DNA of 64,000 nucleotides from Bufo bufo (Eukaryota > Chordata > Amphibia > Anura > Bufonidae), in NCBI RefSeq assembly GCF_905171765.1, contig NC_053392.1, positions 398,254,119-398,318,118 on the forward strand, given 5' to 3'. Position numbers and translations under genes: made by a program. Under the pieces are notes generated by a model. It saw nothing but the letters and a program-made list of their open reading frames with translations, ran no database searches and was not told the origin of the DNA. Position 1 is the stretch's first letter; each line of letters starts with the position of its first letter. Positions 11,616 to 23,200 of this stretch are shown here, piece after piece.

Positions 11616-12084
11616 TTAACCACCTCAGCCCCCAGTGCTTAAACACCCTGAAAGACCAGGCCACTTTTTACACTTCTGACCTACACTACTTTCACCATTT
11701 ATTGCTCGGTCATGCAACTTACCACCCAAATGAATTTTACCTCCTTTTCTTATCACTAATAGAGCTTTCATTTGGTGGTATTTCATTGCTGCTGACATTT
11801 TTACTTTTTTTGTTATTAATCGAAATTTAACGATTTTTTTGCAAAAAAATGACATTTTTCACTTTCAGTTGTAAAATTTTGCAAAAAAAAACGAGATCCA
11901 TATAGAAATTTTGCTCTAAATTTATTGTTCTACATGTCTTTGATAAAAAAAAAATGTTTGGGTAAAAAAAAAATGGTTTGGGTAAAAGTTATAGCGTTTA
12001 CAAACTATGGTACAAAAATGTGAATTTCCGCTTTTTGAAGCAGCTCTGACTTTCTGAGCACCTGTCATGTTTCCTGAGGTTCTA

Positions 12085-15000
12085 CAATGGCCAGACAGTA
12101 CAAACACCCCACAAATGACCCCATTTCGGAAAGTACACACCCTAAGGTATTCGCTGATGGGCATAGTGAGTTCATAGAACTTTTTATTTTTTGTCACAAG
12201 TTAGCGGAAAATGATGATTTTTTTTTTTTTCTTACAAAGTCTCATATTCCACTAACTTGTGACAAAAAATAAAAAGTTCTATGAACTCACTATGCCCATC
12301 ACGAAATACCTTGGGGTCTCTTCTTTCCAAAATGGGGTCACTTGTGGGGTAGTTATACTGCCCTGGCATTCTAGGGGCCCAAATGTGTGGTAAGGAGTTT
12401 GAAATCAAATTCTGTAAAAAATGACCTGTGAAATCCGAAAGGTGCTCTTTGGAATATGGGCCCCTTTGCCCACCTAGGCTGCAAAAAAGTGTCACACATC
12501 TGGTATCTCCGTACTCAGGAGAAGGTGGGGAATGTGTTTTGAGGTGTCATTTTACATATACCCATGCTGGGTGAGAGAAATATCTTGGCAAAAGACAACT
12601 TTTCCCATTTTTTTTATACAAAGTTGGCATTTGACCAAGATATTTATCTCACCCAGCATGGGTATATGTAAAAAGACACCCCAAAACACATTCCTCAACT
12701 TCTCCTGAATACAGAGATACCAGATGTGTGACACTTTTTTGCAGCCTAGGTGGGCGAGGGGCCCATATTCCAAAGAGCACCTTTCGGATTTCACAGGTCA
12801 TTTTTTACTGAATTTGATTTCAAACTCCTTACCACACATTTGGGCCCCTAGAATGCCAGGGCAGTATAACTACCCCACAAGTGACCCCATTTTGGAAAGA
12901 AGAGACCCCAAGGTATTCGCTGATGGGCATAGTGAGTTCATGGAAGTTTTTATTTTTTGTCACAAGTTAGTGGAATATGAGACTTTGTATGAAAAAAAAA
13001 AAAAAAAATCATCATTTTCCACTAACTTGTGACAAAAAATAAAAAATTCTAGGAACTCGCCATGCCCCTCACGGAATACCTTGGGGTGTCTTCTTTCCAA
13101 AATGGGGTCACTTGTGGGGTAGTTATACTGCCCTGGCATTCTAGGGGCCCAAATGTGTGGTAAGGAGTTTGAAATCAAATTCGGTAAAAAATGACCTGTG
13201 AAATCCGAAAGGTGCTCTTTGGAATATGGGCCCCTTTGCCCACCTAGGCTGCAAAAAAGTGTCACACATCTGGTATCTCCGTACTCAGGAGAAGGTGGGG
13301 AATGTGTTTTGGGGTGTCATTTTACATATACCCATGCTGGGTGAGAGAAATATCTTGGCAAAAGACAACTTTTCCCATTTTTTTATACAAAGTTGGCATT
13401 TGACCAAGATATTTATCTCACCCAGCATGGGTATATGTAAAAAGACACCCCAAAACACATTCCTCAACTTCTCCTGAGTACGGAGATACCAGATGTGTGA
13501 CACTTTTTTGCAGCCTAGGTGGGCAAAGGGGCCCATATTCCAAAGAGCACCTTTCGGATTTCACAGGTCATTTTTTACAGAATTTGATTTCAAACTCCTT
13601 ACCACACATTTGGGCCCCTAGAATGCCAGGGCAGTATAACTACCCCACAAGTGACCCCATTTTGGAAAGAAGACACCCCAAGGTATTCCGTGGGGGGCAT
13701 GGCGAGTTCCTAGAATTTTTTATTTTTTGTCACAAGTTAGTGGAAAATGATGATTTTTTTTTTATTTTTTTTTCTCATACAAAGTCTCATATTCCACTAA
13801 CTTGTGACAAAAAATAAAAACTTCCATGAACTCACTATGCCCATCAGCGAATACCTTGGGGTCTCTTCTTTCCAAAATGGGGTCACTTGTGGGGTAGTTA
13901 TACTGCCCTGGCATTCTAGGGGCCCAAATGTGTGGTAAGGAGTTTGAAATCAAATTCAGTAAAAAATGACCTGTGAAATCCGAAAGGTGCTCTTTGGAAT
14001 ATGGGCCCCTTTGCCCACCTAGGCTGCAAAAAAGTGTCACACATCTGGTATCTCTGTATTCAGGAGAAGTTGAGGAATGTGTTTTGGGGTGTCTTTTTAC
14101 ATATACCCATGCTGGGTGAGATAAATATCTTGGTCAAATGCCAACTTTGTATAAAAAAATGGGAAAAGTTGTCTTTTGCCAAGATATTTCTCTCACCCAG
14201 CATGGGTATATGTAAAATGACACCTCAAAAAACATTCCCCACCTTCTCCTGAGTACGGAGATACCAGATGTGTGACACTTTTTTGCAGCCTAGGTGGGCA
14301 AAGGGGCCCATATTCCAAAGAGCACCTTTCGGATTTCACAGGTCATTTTTTACAGAATTTGATTTCAAACTCCTTACCACACATTTGGGCCCCTAGAATG
14401 CCAGGGCAGTATAACTACCCCACAAGTGACCCCATTTTGGAAAGAAGAGACCCCAAGGTATTCGCTGATGGGCATAGTGAGTTCATGGAAGTTTTTATTT
14501 TTTGTCACAAGTTAGTGGAATATGAGACTTTGTATGAAAAAAATAAAAAAATTAAAAATCATCATTTTCCACTAACTTGTGACAAAAAATAAAAAATTCT
14601 AGGAACTTGCCATGCCCCTCACGGAATACCTTGGGGTGTCTTCTTTCCAAAATGGGGTCACTTGTGGGGTAGTTATACTGCCCTGGCATTTTCCAGAGGC
14701 CCTAATGTGTGGTAAGTAGGTAAATGACCTGTGAAATCCGAAAGGTGCTCTTTGGAATGTGGGCCCCTTTGCCCACCTAGGCTGCAAAAAAGTGTCACAC
14801 ATCTGGTATCTCCGTACTCGGGAGAAGGTTGGGAATGTGTTTTGTGGTGTCATTTTACATATACCCATGCTGGGTGAGAGAAATATCTTGGCAAAAGACA
14901 ACTTTTCCCATTTTTTTATACAAAGTTGGCATTTGACCAAGATATTTATCTCACCCAGCATGGGTATATGTAAAAAGACACCCCAAAACACATTCCTCAA

Positions 15001-15450
15001 CTTCTCCTGAATACAGAGATACCAGATGTGTGACACTTTTTTGCAACCTAGGTGGGCAAAGGTGCCCAAATTCCTTTTAGGAGGGCATTTTTAGACATTT
15101 GGATACCAGACTTCTTCTCACACTTTGGGGCCCCTAAAATGCCAGGGCAGTATAAATACCCCACATGTGACCCCATTTTGGAAAGAAGACACCCCAAGGT
15201 ATTCAATGAGGGGCATGGCGAGTTCATAGAAAAGAACATTTTTTGGAACAAGTTAGCGGAAATTGATTTTTTTGATTTTGTTCTCACAAAGTCTCCCTTT
15301 CCGCTAACTTGGGACAAAAATTTCAATCTTTCATGGACTCAATATGCCCCTCAGCGAATACCTTGGGGTGTCTTCTTTCCAAAATGGGGTCATTTGTGGG
15401 GTGTTTGTACTGCCCTGGCATTTGAGGGTCTCCGCAATCATTACATGTAT
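12085..15450. repeat. Alternating palindrome array inside piggyBac copy 2
   Basis: Same unit and period as the array at 1-3060. Poly-A/T symmetry centres lie near 12222, 12998, 13762, 14545 and a diverged one near 15272. The other centre type lies near 12610, 13385, 14155 and 14912. Both piggyBac copies have about the same number of units, and their array edges match, so the array belongs to the element family. Outer units near 15050-15440 are the most diverged. Confidence 0.9.
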
Positions 15451-16280
15451 GCCCAGCATTAGGAGTTTCTGCTATTCTCCTTATATTGAGCATACAGGTA
15501 ATGAGATTTATTTTTTCCGTTCAGCCTCTGGGCTGAAAGAAAAAAATGAACGGCACAGATTTCTTCATTCGCATCGATCAATGTGGATGAAAAAATCTCT
15601 GCCAAAAAAAGAAAAAGGAGGGGAAAGGCGTCTGCCAGGACATAGGAGCTCCGCCCAACATCCATACCCACTTCAGCTCGTATGCCCTGGCAAACCCGAT
15701 TTCTCCATTCACATCAATCGATGTGGATGAATAAATCATTGCCGGGATTTTTTTTTTTATATATACAAAGTGTTTGCCAAAGTATATGAACACCGCCACC
15801 TCCTCAGCTCATATGCCTCGGCAAACATATCTTTTACTGCAGAGGAGAAATCTCGTCTTGCAGCGCCGCATACACCGACTTGCGTGTAATCTGACAGCAG
15901 CGCAATGCTTCTGTCCGAATGCACATCAGTGCTGCAGCTAGTCGATCGGTTGGTCCACCTGGAAGGTAAAAAAAACAAAACAAAAAAGAAAAAACCAGGC
16001 CGCATAGCAATAACTTTATTAACTTTAGAACAGAACATATTAACTTTTTTTAAACTTTTTAAACTTTTTTACTTACCGGTAATTTTTTTTTTGTTTAGTT
16101 TTTTTTACCTTTATAGAACAAACCTCTCCTTCCCCATGGGACAATGTGCAAAGCGCAAATCGCCCAAAGATGTGGCGAAGTACGTAATGCACTTTATCCC
16201 AGGTGAAAGGAGAGGTTTGCAGCAGCTGTGAGTAAAAGGGCCCTAATAGCCCTGTGTGCCTGTCCTGTGAGATGCAATCC
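15451..16280 (-). repeat. piggyBac 3' region with diverged repeats
   Basis: Contains several diverged copies of a motif around CATCGATCAATGTGGATGAA (15570-15740) and pyrimidine- and A-rich stretches. On the minus strand AATAAA at 16015-16020 lies 260 bases after the transposase stop and could be its polyadenylation signal. No convincing gene. Confidence 0.5.
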
Positions 16281-18233
16281 CTATGCTAGGTGTACCTGTG
16301 TGTGGTACTTCCGGAAACACTCACCTAAGCATAGGGCAGGGTGGTCAGGGCAGTCAGGACAGAAATAGCGGGTGTCACGCCTTATTCCACTCCTGCTACA
16401 GACACGACATTTTTTTCGGGGTGGCGGTTGGGTTGAGGTACCAGCAACGACACTGGGGAAATGTCGCTCGTGTAGACGGCTAACTACACTGGTGGATGGG
16501 GCCACGGAACCTCCTGGGTAAAGGAGGTTCGCGATGATCTCTTCCTGGAATTTGAGGAAGGATCCTGTTCTCCCAGCCTTACTGTAGAGAACAAAACTAT
16601 TGTACAGCGCCAATTGAATTAAATATACAGACACCTTCTTATACCAGCGTCTGGTTCTGCGGGAAACTAAATAGGGAGCCAACATCTGGTCATTGAAGTC
16701 CACCCCTCTTATGAGCGCATTATAGTCGTGGACTGAGAAGGGCTTTTCAATGACACGGGTTGCCCTTTCAATTTGGATTGTCGTGTCTGCGTGAATGGAG
16801 GAGAGCATGTAAACGTCACGCTTGTCTCTCCATTTCACCGCGAGCAGTTCTTCGTTACACAAGGCAGCCCTCTCCCCCCTTGCAAGACGGGTGGTTACAA
16901 GCCGTTGGGGGAAGCCCACGCGACTAGTTCGCGCGGTGCCACAGGCGCAAATCCGTTCTAGAAACAAATGCCTAAAGAGGGCCACACTTGTGCAAAAATT
17001 GTCCACATAAAGATGGTACCCCTTGCCGAATAAGGGTGACACCAAGTCCCAGACTGTCTTCCCACTGCTCCCCAGGTAGTCAGGGCAACCGACCGGCTCC
17101 AGGGTCTGATCTTTTCCCTCATAGATCCGAAATTTGTGGGTATAGCCTGTGGCCCTTTCACAGAGCTTATACAATTTGACCCCATACCGGGCACGCTTGC
17201 TTGGGATGTATTGTTTGAAGCCAAGGCGCCCGGTAAAATGTATTAGGGACTCGTCTACGCAGATGTTTTGCTCAGGGGTATACAAATCTGCAAATTTCTG
17301 GTTGAAATGGTCTATGAGGGGCCGAATTTTGTGGAGCCGGTCAAAAGCTGGGTGGCCTCTGGGACGGGAGGTGGTGTTGTCGCTAAAATGCAGAAAACGC
17401 AGGATGGTCTCAAATCGTGTCCTGGACATAGCAGCAGAGAACATGGGCATGTGATGAATTGGGTTCGTGGACCAATATGACCGCAATTCATGTTTTTTTG
17501 TCAGGCCCATGTTGAGGAGAAGGCCCAGAAAAATTTTAAGTTCGGAAACTTGGACTGGTTTCCACCGGAAAGGCTGAGCATAATAGCTTTCCGGGTTTGC
17601 GGTTATAAATTGTGTGGCATACTGGTTGGTCTCTGCCACGACTAAGTCCAAGAGCTCCGCAGTCAAGAACAGCTCAAAAAATCCCAGGGCCGAACCGATT
17701 TGAGCCGTCTCAACCCGAACTCCAGACTGGGCGGTGAAAGGGGGAACTACAGGTGCGGCTGAAGTTGGTGACTGCCAATCAGGGTTTGCCAGCACCTCAG
17801 GGACTCTAGGGGGTCTACGGGCCTGTCTGCGCGGTGGCTGCGACGGGGTAACTACTGCACGTGCCACCGTACCAGCTTCAACTGCCCTTCTGGTGCTCGC
17901 TACTTCACCATGTTGTACGGCAGTGCTGGTACTAGGTCCAGGAAGGGCTGCGCTGCTGGTGTATGCCTCACCACGTGATCCGGCAGCGACAGCCCCACTC
18001 TGCTGCTCTTGAAGCGGATCCTGCGTAACCTGTGGTCTAGCGACACGGGGCCGGGTACGCCTGGTGCTGCCAGGGACCTCCACCTCCTCGTCCGAACTTT
18101 GGGTCAGAGAGCCACTGCTTTCCACAGGTTCATATTCTGACCCGCTAGATTCGTCAGATGAGGGTTCCCACTCCTCATCCGACTGGGTCAGAATCCTGTA
18201 GGCCTCTTCAGAAGAATACCCCCTGTTTGACAT
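16281..18233 (-). CDS. piggyBac transposase, 650 codons, uninterrupted
   Basis: Cut-and-paste DNA transposase acting at TTAA. The N-terminal 170 residues are acidic, Ser/Pro-rich and low in complexity (SSDEEWEPSSDESS type). The catalytic core runs from about 180 to 560. The three expected aspartates are visible: D327 (ICVDESLI), D411 (LYVDNFCTS) and D512 (RGVDFNDQM). The C-terminal Cys/His-rich domain (about 605-645: CRVC, CPDC, CLGEC, FRKYH) binds the ends in related transposases. Length and domains are those of a full transposase, with no stop or frameshift. The ATG at 18231-18233 begins MSNRGYSSEEA, preceded by stops. It resembles vertebrate piggyBac proteins of the PGBD4 type by motif. 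Activity is not shown. Confidence 0.93.
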   Translation of the reverse strand: MSNRGYSSEEAYRILTQSDEEWEPSSDESSGSEYEPVESSGSLTQSSDEEVEVPGSTRRTRPRVARPQVTQDPLQEQQSGAVAAGSRGEAYTSSAALPGPSTSTAVQHGEVASTRRAVEAGTVARAVVTPSQPPRRQARRPPRVPEVLANPDWQSPTSAAPVVPPFTAQSGVRVETAQIGSALGFFELFLTAELLDLVVAETNQYATQFITANPESYYAQPFRWKPVQVSELKIFLGLLLNMGLTKKHELRSYWSTNPIHHMPMFSAAMSRTRFETILRFLHFSDNTTSRPRGHPAFDRLHKIRPLIDHFNQKFADLYTPEQNICVDESLIHFTGRLGFKQYIPSKRARYGVKLYKLCERATGYTHKFRIYEGKDQTLEPVGCPDYLGSSGKTVWDLVSPLFGKGYHLYVDNFCTSVALFRHLFLERICACGTARTSRVGFPQRLVTTRLARGERAALCNEELLAVKWRDKRDVYMLSSIHADTTIQIERATRVIEKPFSVHDYNALIRGVDFNDQMLAPYLVSRRTRRWYKKVSVYLIQLALYNSFVLYSKAGRTGSFLKFQEEIIANLLYPGGSVAPSTSVVSRLHERHFPSVVAGTSTQPPPRKKCRVCSRSGIRRDTRYFCPDCPDHPALCLGECFRKYHTQVHLA

Positions 18234-19188
18234 TTTGGACTACTAAATTTAGGGGTATTCCCTGAGAGACTACCCAAGAAAAAAAGCAAACCTGTCTTAC
18301 AAAGGGGAGGCTAGCGAAGTACCGGAGGCCGCTGCGGTTGATAAAAAATATCAAAACTGATTTTTTTATCGCCGCAGTGCGTGTAAAGTGAATGTGCAGT
18401 GATCAAAAAATAATAATTTTTTGTCACTGCGGTGGGGCGGGTGTGGGTGAACGCACGTGTGGGCGACCGATCAGGCCTGATCGGGCAAACACTGCGTTTT
18501 GGGTGGAGGGCGAACTAAAGTGACACTAATACTATTATAGATCTGACCGTGATCAGTTTTGATCACTTACAGATACTATAAAAGTACAAATGCTGATTAG
18601 CGATACGCTAATCAGCGAATAAAAGTGACTGCGGTGCGGTGGGGTGGGCGCTAACTGGCGCTAACTACCTAACCAAGGGGCCTAAACTATCCCTAAAACC
18701 TATCAGTCAATACCAGTGAAAAAAAAAAAGTGACAGTTTACACTGATCACTTTTTTTCCTTTCACTAGTGATTGACAGGGGCGATCAAAGGGGTGATCAA
18801 AGGGTTAATTGGGGTGCAGGGGGGTGATCTGGGGCTAAAGTGTAGTGTTTGGTGTACTCACAGTTCAGTCTGCTCCTGTGCTGGATCCAACCGACGAAAA
18901 GGACCAGCACAGGAGCAGATAAGCCATATAACAGATCATATTTACTAATATGATCTGTTATCTGGCTTGTGATTCGATTTTTTAAAAATCAGCAACCTGC
19001 CAGCGACGATCATTGGCTGGCAGGTTGCTGATGCAATTCTCCTCGAACTTTTGCCGGCCCGCGATGCGCATGCGCGGGCCGGCTGAGACCGAAATCTCGC
19101 GTCTCGCGAGAGGACGCGCCGGCGCGTCCACTCGGAATGAAACAACCACCTCCAGGACGCGTCTGTGCGTACAGCGGTCCGGAGGTGG
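18234..19188 (-). promoter_or_regulatory. piggyBac 5' untranslated and promoter-side region
   Basis: Non-coding DNA between the transposase start and the right terminal repeat. It contains inverted repeats around GATCACTTTTTTTCCTTTCACT (18730-18770) and short repeats of GATCA. A GC-rich CpG-containing segment lies at 19040-19140. By position it should hold the transposase promoter. No defined promoter element can be assigned. Confidence 0.45.
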
Positions 19189-19384
19189 TTAATAATTCTG
19201 TCATGGTACGGATCTGTGCGGGTGTCCCATAGCTGGGGACGCTCTTCTATCAAAGAGATCAGCTTCTCCATATCCATTTTGGTTTGCAGCCAAGCCAGAC
19301 AGGTTGGGGCTGGTTTCAGCACCTGGACATCTGCTCAGCTCTAAGTTTGTAAACACTAAACACATGGCCAGAGTGGGCTGGGTC

Positions 19385-19668
19385 TAGCATTTGTAATGCA
19401 CGGATCCACAAAAAACGGATGACATACGGATGTTTTCCGTATGCATTGTTTTTTTTGCAGACCCATTGACTTGAATGGAGCCAAGGAACGTGATTTGCGG
19501 CAAAAATACGACATGTTCTATGTTTGAACAGAACGGATATACGGAAAGTAGTACATTCCGTTTTTTTTGCGGAACCATTGAAATGAATGGTTCCACATAC
19601 GGACCGCAAACGGAATCCGCAAAAACGGACAGGAAAAAAAAAACGTCCGTGTGCAGGAGGCCTTAAGG
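19385..19668. mobile_element. MITE-like repeat
   Basis: Self-complementary segment (ACGGATCC..., CATACGGATG/TTTCCGTATGC, GGAACCATTGAAATGAATGGTTCC) ending in GTCCGTGTGCAGGAGGCC. The left terminus is indistinct. It resembles the CCGTNNGGA-rich MITEs elsewhere in the window. Between 19669 and 19971 lies AT-rich DNA with no supported gene. Confidence 0.5.
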
Positions 19669-19971
19669 TAAAAAATGGCAGGGTCCTGAAAGGGTTAATA
19701 TGGGCATTTTTGGTTGTGATACCCATGTTTATATTTTTCGTTATTTATGTATTTATTTTTTTATTATACAGAAAGGGGGTGATTTAAACTTAGTTTTGTT
19801 TTTGTTTTTATGATTTTAAAGCTCGTATTTGAGCATACAAAATCCCCATATTTTTTTTTTATTCTGAACAATCATGGATTTTTAAAATCCATTTATTACT
19901 GGGAATTGCTCATTTCTTATGTTGGCCTGCATCCTGGTGTGCCATATGTATTATTAAGTAAAAAGGTGTTT

Positions 19972-19984
19972 CCAATAGTTTTTA
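19972..19984. repeat. Target-site duplication of L1 (left)
   Basis: CCAATAGTTTTTA, repeated exactly at 25834-25846. The pair brackets the L1 element. Confidence 0.85.
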
Positions 19985-20267
19985 TGGTTCAATTTGTTTT
20001 TATTGAAAAACCATATACATTTGAAAACATATAGTATGAGCTAGTTACATTTGAGTATATGTATTATGTGGGCATTACAATAGTACATATCAAGTCAGTA
20101 CATAGAAAAAAGAGTTATCAAACATCAATATTAGATGGATGAAGTAGAACAGGGGAAGACAAGACAAGGGATCCAGGGGGAAGGGTAAGGAGGGGGGGGG
20201 GGGGGGGAATGAGATTGAACTGGCAGTCCATACAAGATATGACTGCAGTCAGACTGGACAGAATATT

Positions 20268-23200
20268 TTAAGTGGTAGATCCTGAGGACAACCAACCCGA
20301 GAAACCTGCTGATGCACGGAACTGGTACCAGGCCTCCCATTGTTTAGAGTGAGCAACTCCAAGACCTTGATCTTCGGCTCCCAGCTCCTCTAGACGTGCT
20401 AGAGAATCCAAAGCATTAACCCAAGTGATCCTAAGGGGACTATCTGATGATCTCCAGGCTCTGGGAATTATTTGACGCATTGCTATAACAAAAAATCTAA
20501 AAATGCCCTTCTTGACTATCTTAATTCTGCCCGGATAAACTGAAAGGAGAGCTATCTGGGGCGACATAGGGATATGGATTTTGTACAAATATTCGTGTAG
20601 CTTGAAGATGTCATTCCATAGTGTTGCTACTCCCGTACACTCCCACCAGATGTGTAGCATAGTGCCTCTATCTTTCGAACACCTCCAACACGTGTCTGGT
20701 ACCGAAGGATAAAACTGGTTAAGTTTAACCGGGGTTCTATACCATCTAGACCAAATCTTATAATTAAGTTCCTGAATCTTGCAGGAAATTGAAGATTTAT
20801 GGGTGAAAAGGAGAGATCTTTTCCATTGATCAGGTGTAAGAGGGTATCCCAACTCAGATTCCCATGATAGCATAATTTTCATAGTTGGGGGAGGGAACTC
20901 TTCTGTGTCATCCCCGATCTCTCCCGAGTTCAGAATGGCATATATAAGAGATATGGAATGCCCAGGGCATAGTTTCTCAAAATCAGTCACCGAGGATTGA
21001 AGTTGCATACCGGGTGCCAGAGATCCAGTGAAACTGCGTAATTGTAGGTAGTGAAACCATCGCCCTGGTGAGTCAGGTATAATATGGCCTAGATCTGTAA
21101 GATCTTTCAACCCTCTAACTGAGTAAATATCTTTAACTCTAATCTGGGGTCCAGAGTGTAAGCTGAGGGCTGGTAGAGCTAACAGTGCGGCTGGCATCAA
21201 CGGATGACCAGATATGTTTGTGAGAGGGCCAGGGATCGTAACCAATCGAGTTGTAGGGGCGAACCTGGTCCAAATGTGTACTAGAGAAGATAGAAAAGGT
21301 GATAACCTTTGAATAGGCATTTGGGTCAGTGTACTTGTCGGATACCAGAAAACGCCTGGGATAAGACCAGGGGCTAGAGTGTGTTCTAATTCAACCCAAA
21401 GTTTCCCTTCAAGATTATGGGTAAGGTCAATCACGCAGTTGGCGACCGCTGCTCTGTAGTATGATAGGAAGTTAGGCAAACCTGTGCCTCCGTGTTCCTT
21501 GGACTTGATCATAAGATTGTAGCTCAGCCTGGCTTTGGATCTACCCCATATAAAGCGAGAAGTGAGTTTCCTCAAACGTGTGAAGTAAGAGGCCGGGATC
21601 CGACAGGGGATTGTCTGGAATAAATAAAGAAGTCTGGGTAGAACGTCCATTTTTAAGGTGTTTATTCTGCCAAACCATGAAATATTTAAAGCTGACCAAG
21701 CTTGTAAGTTATTTTCAATGGTGTGAAGTATAGGGAGGAAGTTGAGTTTGAACAGGTGGGAAGTGTCCGAAGAGATGTAAGTTCCCAAGTGTTTAAGCTT
21801 ACTTGAGGCCCATTTAAAAGCGAATGAATCTCTGAGTGCAGTGACATCTCGAGAAGGGAGAGAAATATTTAAAAGTTCAGACTTCTGGACATTGACCTTG
21901 AAGTTGGATAACTTCCCAAAAATCTGAAATTCCTTTAGTACTGAGGGAAGGCCGATTCTAGGGTTTGTTAAGTACATCAAGAGATCGTCTGCAAACAGTG
22001 ATAGTTTATGTTCTATATTGCCGATGTGAAGGCCTCTAATTGCATCATTGGCTCTCAGAGCATTCGCTAGAGATTCCATAACAAGAATATAAAGAAACGG
22101 CGAGAGAGGACATCCCTGCCGTGTTCCGTTTGAGATAGGGAAGGAATCCGACAGGACACCATTGACACGAACCCGCGCGGTAGGGCCAGAATACAAGGCC
22201 ATGATTCTATTTATCATCCTGGGACCAATCCCAATATGAATCAGAGTCCTTTCTAGGAAGTGCCAACTGACCCTGTCGAATGCCTTCTCCGCATTTGATG
22301 GTGTTGTCACGGGCCTCTCGTCCTGGGACAAATCCCACCTGTTCTCTATGGGTACATTTTGGTATGTGGGGATGTAATCTTAAGGCTAGAATTTTAGCAA
22401 ATAGTTTCAGGTCGATATTAAGAAGGGAAATGGGCCTATAATTGGAGCAAAGGGAATGGTCCTTGTCTGGTTTGGGGATGACTGTAATATGGGCCTGTAA
22501 AGGTTTGAGATGGAAAGGGGCATGTGGCTGATATAGAATTAAATGCATCTAAGAGAATGGGGGCCAGATCCTCTGTGAAGTATTTATAGAAACGCGCAGA
22601 CAACCCATCAGGGCCGGGACTCTTCCCATTTTTGAGGTCCTTAATGACATGCAAGAGCTCTGATGAAGAAAAATCCTCCTCCATACCAGTAGATGCATCA
22701 TTCGGTATATTCGGGGGGCCAAATTGGGATAGATAATTTTGTATGTTTTGGGATGACGATCTCGGGTCAGATGTATGTGTGTGATCTAAATTATATAGAT
22801 CTGAGTAATATGACCGGAACTCACTAGCAATTTCAAGCGGTGCATGTATCTGACCCCTCGAGCCTATGTTCAATGAGGGAATATGTGTGAGCGGAATACG
22901 TGGATGCAAAGCTTTCGCCAGCCATTTTCCACATTTGTCCCCAAACTCGTAGTAACCTCGTTTAATTTTATCTCTCATACAAAGAGATTTCTGGTCTAGA
23001 ATTTTTAATATCTGTTGTCTAATGGAGGAAAGTTCAGCTTTAAGGGAATCTGACGCAGAGGTTTTATTAATGGACTCTTTGGCCTCAAGTTCTTTAAAAA
23101 GAGCGGTTAACTTATGCGTCCTTTCTCTTTTAAGTCGAGACCCATGGGACAGAAACACGCCTCTTACCACACATTTGAGTGCTTCCCATTTTAGAGGAGA

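Larger units (their letters stand above)
11616..19192 (-). mobile_element. Complete piggyBac element, about 7.6 kb
   Basis: Bounded by TTAA at 11616-11619 and 19189-19192. The ends carry the inverted repeat TTAACCACCTC. The right end has a second inverted AACCACCTCC at 19144, forming a near-palindrome (19144-19192). Contents from right to left are an untranslated region, an open transposase (18233-16281), a 3' region, the palindromic array (about 12085-15450), and a 470-base non-repeated end. TTAA duplication and these termini are hallmarks of piggyBac. The size is large for the family because of the array. Confidence 0.9.

Noticed and set aside
12085..15470. Similar repeated small open frames, including one of 156 codons at 14599-15069
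   Set aside because: Same repeat by-product as in the first array; the longer frame just crosses two units.
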